DNA of 64,000 bases from Methylocystis sp. H62 (GCF_015709515.1 NZ_JADNQZ010000055.1:5650-69649); one strand, 5' to 3'. Numbered from the stretch's first letter, positions 25,615 through 34,793 are shown. Translations and numbers: made by a program. The notes: generated from the letters alone by a model not told the origin.

Positions 25615-27852
25615 TCAAGGCGGCGCGGGGACGCGGGCCGAACTGCGGCTGTTGTCTTTGGCGGGCGCTTTGGGCGGTGCGGCGGAGGGAGATGCGACAG
25701 GGGAGGCGTACCGCTCATTCGCTGCGGCGGGCGACAGCGCCGGCGGATATTTATTCAGCGCCGCCGCCTTGATCTCCTGCAGGCGCTCCTTGTCGGCGTC
25801 CGTCAGCGCAGTCGACACGGGGCAATCCTTTCCCGTAAGAATGTCCTCGATCAGCGCTGGTGCCTCTTGGCCGGTGGCGGTGAGACGCCCGTTCGTCGCG
25901 AGTCCGCGCAAAATTTGGATGGCGTTCGCCTCGGAGGCGCAGATCAATGGGCGCAGCAGCATCGCGAGTACCTGCTCATAGGTCGCCTCGTCAGTGCGAG
26001 CGCCTTCTATAACCTCGCGCACTTTTGGCACCGCCGCCGCATTTGCTTTGCAAGGTGCAAGATCATCCCCGCTTTTCTTGCAGTCAAGCCGTGCGATGCG
26101 CCTTAGCGTGTCATCGCGTGCAGCGCCTTGTGGGACCTCCTTCTCAATCATCTTGCGCAGTTCGTCATATGTATTAGCGGTCCATGGCTCATCGTACCCA
26201 AAAAAGCCATCGAAGCTATAATTCACAGCTTTCCATTTCTGCTGGATGAAGCGGATCGGCTTCATCGAACCAGCGTACAATTCATCCCAATACGTACGCC
26301 ACAGATAGGTGCCTTCGAGCCACGCGCCCTGGAGCTGCGCCCAAACCAGCGTGGCGCCTTGAAGCTGCGCTTCATAGAGCGACGCGCCCTGAAGCCGCGC
26401 TTTATAGAGCAACGCGCCCTGAAGCTGCGCTTTATAGAGCGACGCGCCATGAAGCTGCGCTTCATCGAGCGACGCGCCCTGAAGCCGCGCGTTACTGAGA
26501 GACCCGCCCTGAAGCCCCGCGTTACTGAGAGAAGCGCCCTGAAGCCGCGCATCATTTAGTTTCGCGCCCTGGAGCTGCGCCAAAAGCAGCGACGCGCCTT
26601 GAATCTGCGCCAGAACGAGCGACGCGCCCCTCAACCGGGCTTCGCTAAGGTCGGCTTTTTTCAGCTTCGCCCGGTCAAGCAAACTGCCGTCGAGACTTGC
26701 CCCACGCAGATCGATATTGTCGAGCCGCGCGTCGCGCAGATCGGCATGTTCGAGACGACGATGTTTGAGGCTGAAACTGTATGGCTTCCAATCAAGCTTG
26801 TCCGGGCCTTCGACTCCCAGCGCTGCGTAAATGTCAAATTCGCGCAATCGCAGCGTATTTACGGGCCAGTTTCCAGTAACGCGCTCTTTCTCGTCACTTT
26901 TGAGCGCGTCGACCTTGCCGAATACGAATTCGGTGGCCGTGGTGATCCTGCGTTCGAGCTTCTGCGGCAGCCGGAAAGGCCAGTCATCCCACTCGCCGGG
27001 GAAAGTAGCAATGACCACGGAAAAAATAGCGACCAGCGCTGTCGCCAATTGAGAGCCTATTCTTCGAAAGAACCATAGAAAGTCGTCCCAACCTTTCATC
27101 CATCGGTCCAGATGCTTCGGTTTGCTTCGGTCGCGGCCGGCGAGGATTTTCATCCACAGCCACCAGATGACGCCAAGATCGGCGCAAAGAACAACGCGGT
27201 GCAGCCAGGTCACGCGCGTGTCGTGATAGGGGAGAAACTGCAATTGCAGCAGTAACAGGACGAGGACCGGCGCACCGACCAGAGTCGTCCAGGCGATGAT
27301 CCAGAGCATGACGCCAAAAGCGCTTTCGCGGATGTCGGTCGGCCCGGCGAGAAACTGCACAAAGACATTGATCGGCAGCTGCTGGCGCAGGCCCTCTCGG
27401 ATCGCATGGTCGTTGTCGACCTCGGCATTGACTTTGGCGGTAAGGCGGTCGTGAAAGGCTTTCGCCTTGTCCGACAGCATAGCGAAATGTGCGAGCACGT
27501 AAGCGTGGACGATCAGGAACAGAATCGGCGCTAAGACAAAGAAAGCCTTCAGTGGCAGCTTGATGTTGAGAAACGGAAGATCGACCGGGCTTTCGAGCAG
27601 GAGTTCCTTATGCGTTACCGCTCCGGCCGCGATCGCGATGTAAAACAACAGAAAGATGTATGAGAGCCAAAGCGGCGCGCCGACCGCCGCGGCGTCCGAG
27701 ACAGATTTTTGAATGGCGTCGAGATCATCCGCCTTTTTTTTGATCGCGGCCACTTCTTCAGCGGAAATTTTGTCGCTCGAACGTGATTTAGAGCGCTCGG
27801 CGAAAGCCATCGCCCGCTGCAATCGAGATCTTCGCAATTCTTCCGACGCCAT
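25615..27852 (-). CDS. Membrane-anchored pentapeptide-repeat protein
   Basis: A ~745-residue protein in three parts. The N-terminal ~320 residues have several hydrophobic spans (YIFLLFYIAIAAGAV, AFFVLAPILFLIVHAYVL, FGVMLWIIAWTTLVGAPVLVLLLLQL). The middle (about residues 370-560) is a pentapeptide beta-helix with A/L-x-x-x-x steps (LQGASLLLAQLQGAKLNDAR and many similar). The C-terminal ~170 residues are soluble and unassigned. At DNA level the helix is a set of near-identical 30-base units (26310-26650). The start at 27852 gives MASEELRRSRL. Function unknown. Confidence 0.78.
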   Translation of the reverse strand: MASEELRRSRLQRAMAFAERSKSRSSDKISAEEVAAIKKKADDLDAIQKSVSDAAAVGAPLWLSYIFLLFYIAIAAGAVTHKELLLESPVDLPFLNIKLPLKAFFVLAPILFLIVHAYVLAHFAMLSDKAKAFHDRLTAKVNAEVDNDHAIREGLRQQLPINVFVQFLAGPTDIRESAFGVMLWIIAWTTLVGAPVLVLLLLQLQFLPYHDTRVTWLHRVVLCADLGVIWWLWMKILAGRDRSKPKHLDRWMKGWDDFLWFFRRIGSQLATALVAIFSVVIATFPGEWDDWPFRLPQKLERRITTATEFVFGKVDALKSDEKERVTGNWPVNTLRLREFDIYAALGVEGPDKLDWKPYSFSLKHRRLEHADLRDARLDNIDLRGASLDGSLLDRAKLKKADLSEARLRGASLVLAQIQGASLLLAQLQGAKLNDARLQGASLSNAGLQGGSLSNARLQGASLDEAQLHGASLYKAQLQGALLYKARLQGASLYEAQLQGATLVWAQLQGAWLEGTYLWRTYWDELYAGSMKPIRFIQQKWKAVNYSFDGFFGYDEPWTANTYDELRKMIEKEVPQGAARDDTLRRIARLDCKKSGDDLAPCKANAAAVPKVREVIEGARTDEATYEQVLAMLLRPLICASEANAIQILRGLATNGRLTATGQEAPALIEDILTGKDCPVSTALTDADKERLQEIKAAALNKYPPALSPAAANERYASPVASPSAAPPKAPAKDNSRSSARVPAPP
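26310..26650 (-). repeat. 30-bp tandem coding repeats of the pentapeptide helix
   Basis: Eleven or so units of 30 bases, each with the shared GCGCCCTGAAGCTGCGC core followed by a variable TTTATAGAGCGAC-type part, read on the plus strand. Neighbouring units differ by only a few bases, showing recent expansion or homogenisation. Confidence 0.8.
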
Positions 27853-28146
27853 CGCGCCTACCCCGGCAATAACGGCAATTTTGCGCCTAAGACGCCGCTT
27901 TGGGCAAGAGGTCGGCGAGAGCGAATAGCGATCACTCGAGAACAACCGCGCCGCTTGGAACAATCCCGAGCGCCGGCGGTTCAATGACACGGAGCTCCCC
28001 TCTCCCCTCTTCGACTGCGCTCGGCCAACCTGGCCGGGCGCTTTTTCTTGAGCCGAGGCGTTTGGCGATCGGCGTGAGGGCGTCCCTCCCTTGCCTGGGA
28101 TCGATCCCTATGATCGAGTGAGAAAGCTCAGCCCCATGCGCGCGTG
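27853..28146. other. Gap between divergent genes
   Basis: About 290 bases between the pentapeptide-repeat gene (minus) and the methyltransferase gene (plus). It must hold both promoters. I see no clear operator, RNA gene or reading frame. Confidence 0.4.
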
Positions 28147-28767
28147 ATGACCAGCATCGAAAATCCCTTCGGCGAAGGCGCCCAAAAATATTGGGATCGT
28201 CGTTACGAGCTGTTTTCGAAATGGGATGAGGGCGTCGAAACCGACGAGGTGGGGCTGTTCTCCGTCAAGCCGGAGCGCTTTGCGCTGGAGATCGGCAATC
28301 TCCTGAGCGGTCACACCGTGCTGGACGCCTTTTGCGGCATCGGCGGCTCGGCGATCGCATTCGCCCGATGCGGCAAGCGCGTCATCGCCGTCGACATTGA
28401 CCGCGACAGGCTGTCCATGGCGAAGCATAACGCCGAGATCTATGGCGTCTCGCAAAACATCGAATTCATTCATGACGACGTCATGGAGGCCTATCCCAAG
28501 CTCTCATTCGATGCGCTGAATGTTGACCCGCCCTGGGGCGGACCGGACTACTTCAAGAAGGCGCGCTTCGGCTGGCGGGATTTTTCGCCAAACCCGCTGC
28601 CGCTCATTCGGGAAGCGATCCGTTCGGGGATCGCCGTCGCCATCGGACTGCCGGCGAATTTTTCAGAAGGCGAACTGCGCGAACTGCCGCCTGAAACCAT
28701 TGTGCGAGAGTCTCGGGACGCAACGCGCGTTCTCTTTCGGACGGCCTATTATCCGCCCGTGGCGTGA
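28147..28767 (+). CDS. TGS1-like SAM-dependent methyltransferase
   Basis: A 206-residue class I methyltransferase. SAM motif I is LDAFCGIGGSAIAFARCG (about residues 60-77), followed by VIAVDID, a motif II acidic end, and the catalytic motif NVDPPWGGPDY. The N-terminal KYWDRRYELFSKWDEGVETDEVGLFSVKPE matches the family of trimethylguanosine synthase and its bacterial relatives. The substrate in bacteria is not established; a guanine N2 in RNA is the usual suggestion. ATG at 28147 preferred over an overlapping GTG at 28144. Confidence 0.85.
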   Translation: MTSIENPFGEGAQKYWDRRYELFSKWDEGVETDEVGLFSVKPERFALEIGNLLSGHTVLDAFCGIGGSAIAFARCGKRVIAVDIDRDRLSMAKHNAEIYGVSQNIEFIHDDVMEAYPKLSFDALNVDPPWGGPDYFKKARFGWRDFSPNPLPLIREAIRSGIAVAIGLPANFSEGELRELPPETIVRESRDATRVLFRTAYYPPVA

Positions 28768-28981
28768 GGTTTATGCCTTCCTCTGCAATGTTTCAAAATG
28801 ATTCGAATTACAGCCCCGTATCGTGAAATAATTGGACGAGACGCCGCATATCTGCAAATCTGGCGAACCACGAACCCCGAGCGCCCGCTTTGTGGGGCCC
28901 CGGCTTGCCAAGACCCAGCTGACGGCACAGATTTGCGTCCGCACGATTCCGTTTGGCCATTTTGAATGGACGATTCTCTCT

Positions 28982-30166
28982 GTGAGCGATGGATTTAAAC
29001 TGGCCCCGCCTGAACCTGCGCCAGCCGTGCCGGCCGAGAAGGCGATTGGCTTGGTCCCGGTCGACGAAGAACAAAAGTCGAAACTGAAGGGGCGAGTCGT
29101 CGAATTCGTGGACGACCTCGTCGCGCAGGATTGTCATTCGCCCGAATTCGGCCGGCGCGTCGACCAGATCACCAATTTGGGCCGTCGCGAAATTTCCGAA
29201 GCTGCGAACCACTCAAACCGTTTCCTGCATCGGCCGGTCCGCGCGATGGATGAGACGTCGAGCCTGGGCGCCGACGTTGCCGAGCTGCGCCGCACCGTCG
29301 AGGATCTCGATCCGCTCCGGCAGGGCGACCTCTTCGCCCCGCGCAGGCTGTTTGGCGTTATCCCGTTCGGCAACCGGCTCCGCGGCTATTTCGACGCTTA
29401 CAGGAGCGCGCAAAGCCACATCGCGACGATCCTTGCCCGCCTGAAGAGCGGCAAGGACGAATTGCTGAAGGACAACACCGCGATTGATGTGGAGCGGCAG
29501 AATTTGTGGGTCGCGCTCGGTCGGCTCGAGCAGATGATCTTTATGTCGAAGGCGCTCGACCTCGAACTCGAGTCCCGTGCGGCGGATCTCGATGCGACTG
29601 ATCCGGCCAAGGCGAAAGCGTTACGCGAAAGCGCCTTGTTCTATCTGCGTCAGCGGACTCAGGATTTGCTGACTCAAATGGCGGTCAGCGTGCAGGGCTA
29701 TCTCGCCCTTGATCTCGTGAAGAAAAACAACATCGAGCTCATCAAGGGCGTGGACCGCGCGTCCACCACCACGGTCGGCGCGCTGCGCACCGCCGTAACG
29801 GTCGCGCAGGCGCTGACGAACGAGAAGCTGGTGCTCGATCAGATTGGCGCGCTCAACGCCACGACCGCGAATATCATCGACAGCACGGGTCAGATGCTGC
29901 GTGATAATACGGCGCGAATCCATGAGCAGGCGTCCAGCGCCACGATCCCCCTCGAAACGCTCCGCCGCGCCTTCCAGAATATCTACGACACGATGGACAG
30001 CATCGATTCCTTCAAAGCGCAGGCGCTTGAGAACATGAAGCAGACGGTCGCGGCTCTGGAAAGCGAAGTCGACAAATCGAAGGCCTGTATTGCCCGCGCC
30101 CATGGCCAGACGGAAACGCAGTCGGCCGGCATACGCGCTGGCGGATTGCTCGACGCGCTTGAGTGA
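28982..30166 (+). CDS. telA: TelA-family toxic anion resistance protein
   Basis: A ~395-residue cytoplasmic, mostly alpha-helical protein of the TelA/KlaA family, associated with tellurite and other toxic-anion or membrane-stress resistance. Recognisable segments are GLVPVDEEQKSKL, RRTVEDLDPLRQGDLF, IPFGNRLRGYFDAYRSAQSHI and FYLRQRTQDLLTQMAVSVQGYLALDL. The frame extends upstream to 28832, but the family-like sequence begins at about the GTG at 28982. It starts a three-gene set with a YqiJ-like and a flotillin-like gene. Confidence 0.85.
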   Translation: MSDGFKLAPPEPAPAVPAEKAIGLVPVDEEQKSKLKGRVVEFVDDLVAQDCHSPEFGRRVDQITNLGRREISEAANHSNRFLHRPVRAMDETSSLGADVAELRRTVEDLDPLRQGDLFAPRRLFGVIPFGNRLRGYFDAYRSAQSHIATILARLKSGKDELLKDNTAIDVERQNLWVALGRLEQMIFMSKALDLELESRAADLDATDPAKAKALRESALFYLRQRTQDLLTQMAVSVQGYLALDLVKKNNIELIKGVDRASTTTVGALRTAVTVAQALTNEKLVLDQIGALNATTANIIDSTGQMLRDNTARIHEQASSATIPLETLRRAFQNIYDTMDSIDSFKAQALENMKQTVAALESEVDKSKACIARAHGQTETQSAGIRAGGLLDALE

Positions 30167-30178
30167 GGCGCAGCGAGA

Positions 30179-30805
30179 ATGATCGAGTCGTTCCTTCTGC
30201 CGGAGAATCTGCCGTTCAGCGTCGCCATCGCGCTGATGGTGTTGCTGGGGCTCGTGCAGGTCCTTGGTCTTGGCGACGTGATCGACGGCGACGCCGGGAT
30301 CGATACGCCGGGGAGCCTGACGATCGATGCGGGGCTGCTTTCCCTGATAGGGCTACGGCGCTTGCCATTTCTGATGTGGGCGATGCTGCTGCTGACGGCA
30401 TTCGGACTGATCGGCCTCGCCGGCCAGCAGGCGCTCGCCGCGTTGACCGGACACACGCTGTCGGCATGGCTTGCCGGCCCCATCGCGGCGCTGGCCGCGC
30501 TCCCGGTGACGGGAGCGCTCGCACGTCCGCTCGCCGCCATTATGCCGCGCGACGAAACCACCGCGATCGACCTCGTCGCGCTGGTCGGAAGAGAAGCGGA
30601 GATTGTCATCGGCAGAGCCGCGAAGGGCAATCCAGCGCGCGCGCGCGTCGTCGATCATTTTGGCCAGACGCATCACGTCATGGTCGAGCCGGACAATGAC
30701 GGGCAGACCTTCGGCGAGGGCGAACGTATCCTTCTTGTCCGACAGGAAGGCGAAAACTTTCGCGCGATCACGCGCGGCGACGCATACTTGCCTCAACTCG
30801 ACTGA
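30179..30805 (+). CDS. YqiJ-like inner-membrane OB-fold protein
   Basis: A 208-residue protein with three hydrophobic segments in the first ~130 residues (FSVAIALMVLLGLVQVL, MWAMLLLTAFGLIGLAGQQAL, WLAGPIAALAALPVTGALA), then a soluble OB-like domain (DLVALVGREAEIVIGRAAKG to GEGERILLVRQEGENFRAI). This is the plan of YqiJ/NfeD-related partners of flotillins. It lies 12 bases after telA and 70 before the flotillin gene, so the three are likely one operon. Confidence 0.82.
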   Translation: MIESFLLPENLPFSVAIALMVLLGLVQVLGLGDVIDGDAGIDTPGSLTIDAGLLSLIGLRRLPFLMWAMLLLTAFGLIGLAGQQALAALTGHTLSAWLAGPIAALAALPVTGALARPLAAIMPRDETTAIDLVALVGREAEIVIGRAAKGNPARARVVDHFGQTHHVMVEPDNDGQTFGEGERILLVRQEGENFRAITRGDAYLPQLD

Positions 30806-30876
30806 GTTGGAGCAAAACCTGGCGGAATCGGCCAACGTCAGGCCGTATCGGATTCCCTGTATTTGGAGCGGCGAAC

Positions 30877-32631
30877 ATGATTCCCTTCAACGTCATCAAA
30901 ACAGCGCAAGAGGCCATCACCCTGGCCGAACTGCCCGCCTTGCAAATTCAAAGTGATAAGATGGATGCTCATCTGATCCAGATCGGCGTTTACGCCGTTA
31001 TCCTTCTCTTCCTGCTGCTGACATTCGGCCTGATCATCACCCGCTTGTACAAGCGGGCTTCGAAGCAGATTGGATTTGTCCGCACCGGGTTCGGCGGCGA
31101 GAAGGTCGTGATGAATGGCGGCGCGCTGGTTCTGCCGGTGCTGCATGAAACCATGCCGGTGAACATGAACACCGTGCGCCTCGCCGTCGAACGCAAGAAC
31201 AGCGACGCATTGATCACGCTCGACCGGCTTCGCATCGACGTAAAGGCGGAGTTCTATGTGCGCGTGCGACCTGACTCGGCGGCGATCGCGATGGCGGCGC
31301 AAACGCTCGGCGCGCGCACCATGCAACCCGAGGCGCTCAAGGATCTCGTCGAAGGCAAGTTCGTCGACGCGCTGCGTTCTGTGGCGGCCGGCATGACGAT
31401 GAACCAGTTGCACGAACAGCGCGCCGACTTCGTACAGAAGGTGCAGCAAGTTTCGTCGTCAGACCTTGCGATGAACGGCCTCGAACTTGAATCGGTCTCG
31501 CTGACCGGACTGGACCAGACCTCGATCGAACATTTCAACGCCAATAACGCATTCGACGCGGAAGGCCTCACCAAGCTCACCGAGCAGATCGAAATGCGCA
31601 GGAAGACGCGAAACGATATCGAACAGGACACGCGTGTCCAGATCGAGACGAAGAATCTCGAGGCCGAGCGGCAGTCGCTGCAGATCAAACGCGAAACGGA
31701 GTTTGCGTTGCTGGAGCAGACAAGAGAGATCGAAATTCGCCGCGCCGAGCAGGCGGCCGAGATCGCGCGCGAGCAGTCGCAGCGCAACCGCGAGGCGGAC
31801 GAAGCGCGCATTCTCGCCAAGCAGCAGGTCGACGCCAAGCAGATCGAGGCGGATCGCACAATCCAGGAAGCCAAGATCGCGCAGCAGCAGGCTGTCGAGC
31901 TCGCCCGGCAGGAACAGCAGATCGCCGTTCAGAACAAGAGCCGCGAGGAAAGCCAGGCCAAAGCCGAGGCCGACGCCGCGCGCGCCAAGGCGGTGGCGGC
32001 GGAGGAGCAGGTCGTCACCAGCCGCGAGACCGAAGTGGCCGAACGCGCCAAGCGGATCGAACTCATCGAAGCCGCGAAGGAAGCCGAACGTTCGGCGATC
32101 TCGATCAGGGTCGAGGCGGAGGCGGAGAAGGACGCCGCCGCCAATCGCGCCGCCGCGACGAAGCTCACGGCGGAAGGCGAGGCGGAGGCCGAGAAGTTGC
32201 GGGCGGACGCCGCCCGGGTCCGCTTCGAAGTCGAGGCGGCGGGCCAGCGGGCCGTCAACGAGGCGGCCAATTTGCTCTCGTCCAATCAGGTGTCCCTGCA
32301 GATGAAGCTCGCGCTGCTGAAGGTTCTGCCCGAGATCGTGCGCGAGTCGGTCCGGCCTTTGGAGGCGATCGACTCGATCAAGATCGTGCAGGTCGACGGC
32401 ATCACGCGCGGACCGTCACAGGTCGGCAATGGCGGGGTCAGCAACGGCTCGGGGAATCTCGCCCATGACGCAGTTACTGCAGCGCTGGCCTATCGCGCGC
32501 AGGCTCCGGTGATTGACGGCCTGATGAAGGAGTTGGGCCTCTCCGGCGCGTCGCTCGAGTCGTTGATGGAGGGCGCGGCCGCCGCCAAGCTGCAGGCCGA
32601 TCCCGCGGGGGGAGGCGAGATAAGAGGGTGA
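30877..32631 (+). CDS. Flotillin-like SPFH protein (YqiK type)
   Basis: A 584-residue membrane-scaffold protein. One membrane segment (residues ~30-50, LIQIGVYAVILLFLLLTFGLII) is followed by an SPFH domain (GFVRTGFGGEKVVMNGGALVLPVLHE to about residue 215). A long charged coiled coil, rich in Ala, Glu, Arg and Gln (about residues 220-470), comes next, then a Gly/Ser-containing tail. Flotillins organise membrane microdomains. With YqiJ- and TelA-like partners it suggests a membrane-stress system. A hairpin follows the stop at 32647. Confidence 0.9.
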   Translation: MIPFNVIKTAQEAITLAELPALQIQSDKMDAHLIQIGVYAVILLFLLLTFGLIITRLYKRASKQIGFVRTGFGGEKVVMNGGALVLPVLHETMPVNMNTVRLAVERKNSDALITLDRLRIDVKAEFYVRVRPDSAAIAMAAQTLGARTMQPEALKDLVEGKFVDALRSVAAGMTMNQLHEQRADFVQKVQQVSSSDLAMNGLELESVSLTGLDQTSIEHFNANNAFDAEGLTKLTEQIEMRRKTRNDIEQDTRVQIETKNLEAERQSLQIKRETEFALLEQTREIEIRRAEQAAEIAREQSQRNREADEARILAKQQVDAKQIEADRTIQEAKIAQQQAVELARQEQQIAVQNKSREESQAKAEADAARAKAVAAEEQVVTSRETEVAERAKRIELIEAAKEAERSAISIRVEAEAEKDAAANRAAATKLTAEGEAEAEKLRADAARVRFEVEAAGQRAVNEAANLLSSNQVSLQMKLALLKVLPEIVRESVRPLEAIDSIKIVQVDGITRGPSQVGNGGVSNGSGNLAHDAVTAALAYRAQAPVIDGLMKELGLSGASLESLMEGAAAAKLQADPAGGGEIRG

Positions 32632-32646
32632 GCAGACAAAATCAGA

Positions 32647-32668
32647 GGAGGCGCGACTCATCGCCTCC
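32647..32668 (+). terminator. Hairpin after the flotillin operon
   Basis: GGAGGCG/CGCCTCC (32647-32653 with 32662-32668), 8-base loop, followed by CTAATTTCT. It lies 16 bases after the flotillin stop; a weak T-tract makes it a probable but not certain terminator. Confidence 0.55.
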
Positions 32669-32705
32669 CTAATTTCTGGCGCGTTTTTCGGTCGGTGGCG
32701 GGTGA

Positions 32706-32781
32706 TGGCGCTCCCTAGGGGAATCGAACCCCTGTTTTCGCCGTGAGAGGGCGACGTCCTAGACCGCTAGACGAAGGGAGC
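32706..32781 (-). tRNA. tRNA-Glu (anticodon CTC)
   Basis: A 76-base cloverleaf on the minus strand. The acceptor arms are GCTCCCT/AGGGAGC, the D-arm is in TCTAGCGGTCTAGGA, the anticodon stem TCGCC/GGCGA encloses loop CTCTCAC (anticodon CTC, reading GAG), and the T-arm is AGGGGTTCGATTCCCCT. The discriminator is G and the 3' CCA is encoded in the DNA. It lies between the convergent flotillin and bactofilin genes. Confidence 0.95.
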
Positions 32782-32843
32782 GGGAAGGAGCGTTCTATAG
32801 ACCGCCGCCGCCCGCCGGGCAAGCGGTCGCGCGAAGCTCAGCC

Positions 32844-33407
32844 TCACCCGCCCGACGAAGTTTTGCGGCCGAGCAGCGTGCGCGTCGCGACGCGCTTCTC
32901 ATCGCCGGCGGCGGCGAGATAGAGCGCGCCCTTGGCGCCCTTGGCGCCGCGCACCGCCTCGTTGATGCGATCGATCGAAGAGGGTTTCGGCGGCGCGCCG
33001 GCAATCTCCACGCGTTCAGCGGCGGGCTTGGCCGCTGGCGCGGCCTTCGCGGCGCGATAATCTTCGATCGCGGTCAGTTCGCCGGCGATCACGGCGCCCT
33101 TCTCCAGCTCGATCTCGCCATAGGTGATCTTGCCCTCGACGCGTCCGGTGGCGCGCACGACGAGCAGCTGCTTGATCTCGATATGATCGGAAATCCAGCC
33201 GCTGACGTCGGCTTCCGTGGCGCTGACCTTGCCGCGGATGACGCCGCCCTGCCCCACCTGAATGACGCGCGCGGAGACGTCGCCCTCGATCGCGCCGTCG
33301 ACGATGATGAGATCCGAGGCGGAGATTTCGCCCTTGAACGTCACGCCGGCGCCGATATAGGCGACATTCTCTTCCTCGGGCCGAAAGTCCATCGCGTTCT
33401 TCGCCAT
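32844..33407 (-). CDS. Bactofilin
   Basis: A 187-residue polymer-forming cytoskeletal protein. The central right-handed beta-helix (about residues 15-120) shows the hydrophobic/glycine periodicity of bactofilins: AYIGAGVTFKGEISASDLIIVDGAIEGDV to GRVEGKITYGEIELEKGAVIAGEL. The tails are flexible and rich in Ala, Pro and Lys. GGAGCTTGGCG precedes the ATG at 33407. In alphaproteobacteria bactofilins form polar or curved scaffolds that position wall enzymes. It is on the same strand and downstream of xerD. Confidence 0.9.
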   Translation of the reverse strand: MAKNAMDFRPEEENVAYIGAGVTFKGEISASDLIIVDGAIEGDVSARVIQVGQGGVIRGKVSATEADVSGWISDHIEIKQLLVVRATGRVEGKITYGEIELEKGAVIAGELTAIEDYRAAKAAPAAKPAAERVEIAGAPPKPSSIDRINEAVRGAKGAKGALYLAAAGDEKRVATRTLLGRKTSSGG

Positions 33408-33503
33408 CGCCAAGCTCCTCGGTCGCGCAACTGCGCGGAAAAGCTTACGTTGAGCGCGTCTCAACATTCAATGGAAAAAGCGCCCAAGGCGGCTCAGCGC
33501 GAC

Positions 33504-34454
33504 TCAACCCTTTTCCGTCGTCTCCGACAGCGGATGCAGATCGCGCACCATCGCCCGCATGCGCTCGTCGAGCACATGCGTATAGATCTGCGTCGTCGAG
33601 ATGTCCGCGTGGCCGAGCAGTTCCTGAACCACACGCAGATCGGCGCCGTTCTGCAGCAGATGGCTCGCAAAGGCGTGGCGCAGCGCATGCGGATGCATGT
33701 CGGCCGCGGGCAGGCCGGCGGCGCGCGCCAGCGCCTTGAGATCGCGCGCGAAGGCCTGTCGGGTGAGATGACCGCTGTCGCTGTCGGCGGGGAAGAGAAA
33801 GCTCGAGCCGGCGCGCTCGGGCGCCATCTCCTCGAGCAGTTTGCGGTAGGAAAGCAGCGCGCGGCGCGCGCGATCGGTCAGCGGCGCCAGGCGCTCACGT
33901 CCGCCCTTGCCGCGAATGGCGATGAAAGGATCGCGCGAATGCGCGGCGCTTTTTGGCAGCGAGACAAGTTCCGAGACGCGCAGGCCGGTGGCGTAAATCG
34001 TTTCGAGCAGCGCATAGAGGCGCGCCGCCCGCAGCCGCTCGCCAGCAGGCCGCGTTTCGTCATCGAGCCCTTCACTCGCGACCGCAAGCAGCCGATCGAT
34101 TTCCGCCGTGGAGAATACGCCGGGCGCGCTGCGCCGCATCCGTGGTCCGTCGAGCGCCGAGGCCGGGTCGTCGCCGCGATGGCGGTCGACGTAGAGAAAC
34201 TTGTGGAACTGGCGAATCGCCGAAATGCGCCGCGCCACCGTCGCCGCCGACATGCCGCGCGGCTCCAATGAGGCGAGATAGGCGCGGATTTCGTCCGTCG
34301 TCGCAACGCCGGGATCGCGGCCGTTCGCGGACAGATGCGCGAGGTAATCCGAAAGATCGCGCCGATAGGCGTCCTGCGTATTGCGCGCCGCGCCGCGCTC
34401 GGCGGCGAGCATGTCGAGAAAGGCGTCGAGCTGGCGCGCTGCGCCGGCTTTCAT
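33504..34454 (-). CDS. xerD: Tyrosine recombinase XerD
   Basis: A 316-residue site-specific recombinase that resolves chromosome dimers at dif. The N-terminal SAM-like domain (residues ~1-95) is followed by the catalytic domain with Arg159 (ATGLRVSEL), Lys183, His256 and Arg259 (HPHALRH), His282 (LGHADIST) and nucleophile Tyr291 (IYTHV). All catalytic residues are present, so it should be active. Position next to ftsY/yciB and absence of mobile genes indicate the housekeeping Xer rather than a phage integrase. Confidence 0.92.
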   Translation of the reverse strand: MKAGAARQLDAFLDMLAAERGAARNTQDAYRRDLSDYLAHLSANGRDPGVATTDEIRAYLASLEPRGMSAATVARRISAIRQFHKFLYVDRHRGDDPASALDGPRMRRSAPGVFSTAEIDRLLAVASEGLDDETRPAGERLRAARLYALLETIYATGLRVSELVSLPKSAAHSRDPFIAIRGKGGRERLAPLTDRARRALLSYRKLLEEMAPERAGSSFLFPADSDSGHLTRQAFARDLKALARAAGLPAADMHPHALRHAFASHLLQNGADLRVVQELLGHADISTTQIYTHVLDERMRAMVRDLHPLSETTEKG

Positions 34455-34504
34455 GCGCTTAACTCCCCAGCGTCATTCCGCACCGGCGTCACGAATGACA
34501 GCCT

Positions 34505-34648
34505 TCACTTGTTCAACCGCTGCGCCGGGATCGTATAGGTCATCTGGCGCGGTTGCGGCGTCACATAAGCGACGAGGGCGACCATGACGCCGTAGGCGAT
34601 CGCGACGATGGCGCCGACGACGATCAGAAAGCGGATGAGACTCGGCAA
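34505..34648 (-). CDS. Tiny single-span membrane protein upstream of xerD
   Basis: A 47-residue frame starting with TTG at 34648: LPSLIRFLIVVGAIVAIAYG, a continuing hydrophobic span, then a soluble tail YVTPQPRQMTYTIPAQRLNK. Small proteins with the same plan (one membrane helix then P-R-x-M-T-x-x-I-P-x-x-R-L-N) occur near xerD/aroK in other Hyphomicrobiales, to my knowledge without a known role. The start codon is TTG with a weak ribosome site, so the exact 5' end is uncertain. Confidence 0.6.
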   Translation of the reverse strand: MPSLIRFLIVVGAIVAIAYGVMVALVAYVTPQPRQMTYTIPAQRLNK

Positions 34649-34793
34649 GGATTCGACTCAGCCCCCATAAACCCGAAGACTCTCTTCGCCCGAACGCGCG
34701 TCGATTGCAACCCGCGCGATGGTCGGCGCCCATGCGCTTGAAATCATCGGCGCGTGCGGCGACGCCGATCCCGTTCAACGGCGCGCGCGCAAA

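Noticed and set aside
24301-26106. 601-codon plus-strand frame over sucC
   Set aside because: Antisense to sucC and the pentapeptide gene; Arg/His-rich shadow sequence without motifs.
26310-26650. CRISPR array
   Set aside because: Repeats are 30-base tandem units without spacers and lie in frame inside the pentapeptide-repeat gene.
32706-32781. tRNA-Glu as an integration site
   Set aside because: No integrase, duplicated tRNA end or composition change is seen around it; XerD next to it has housekeeping context.
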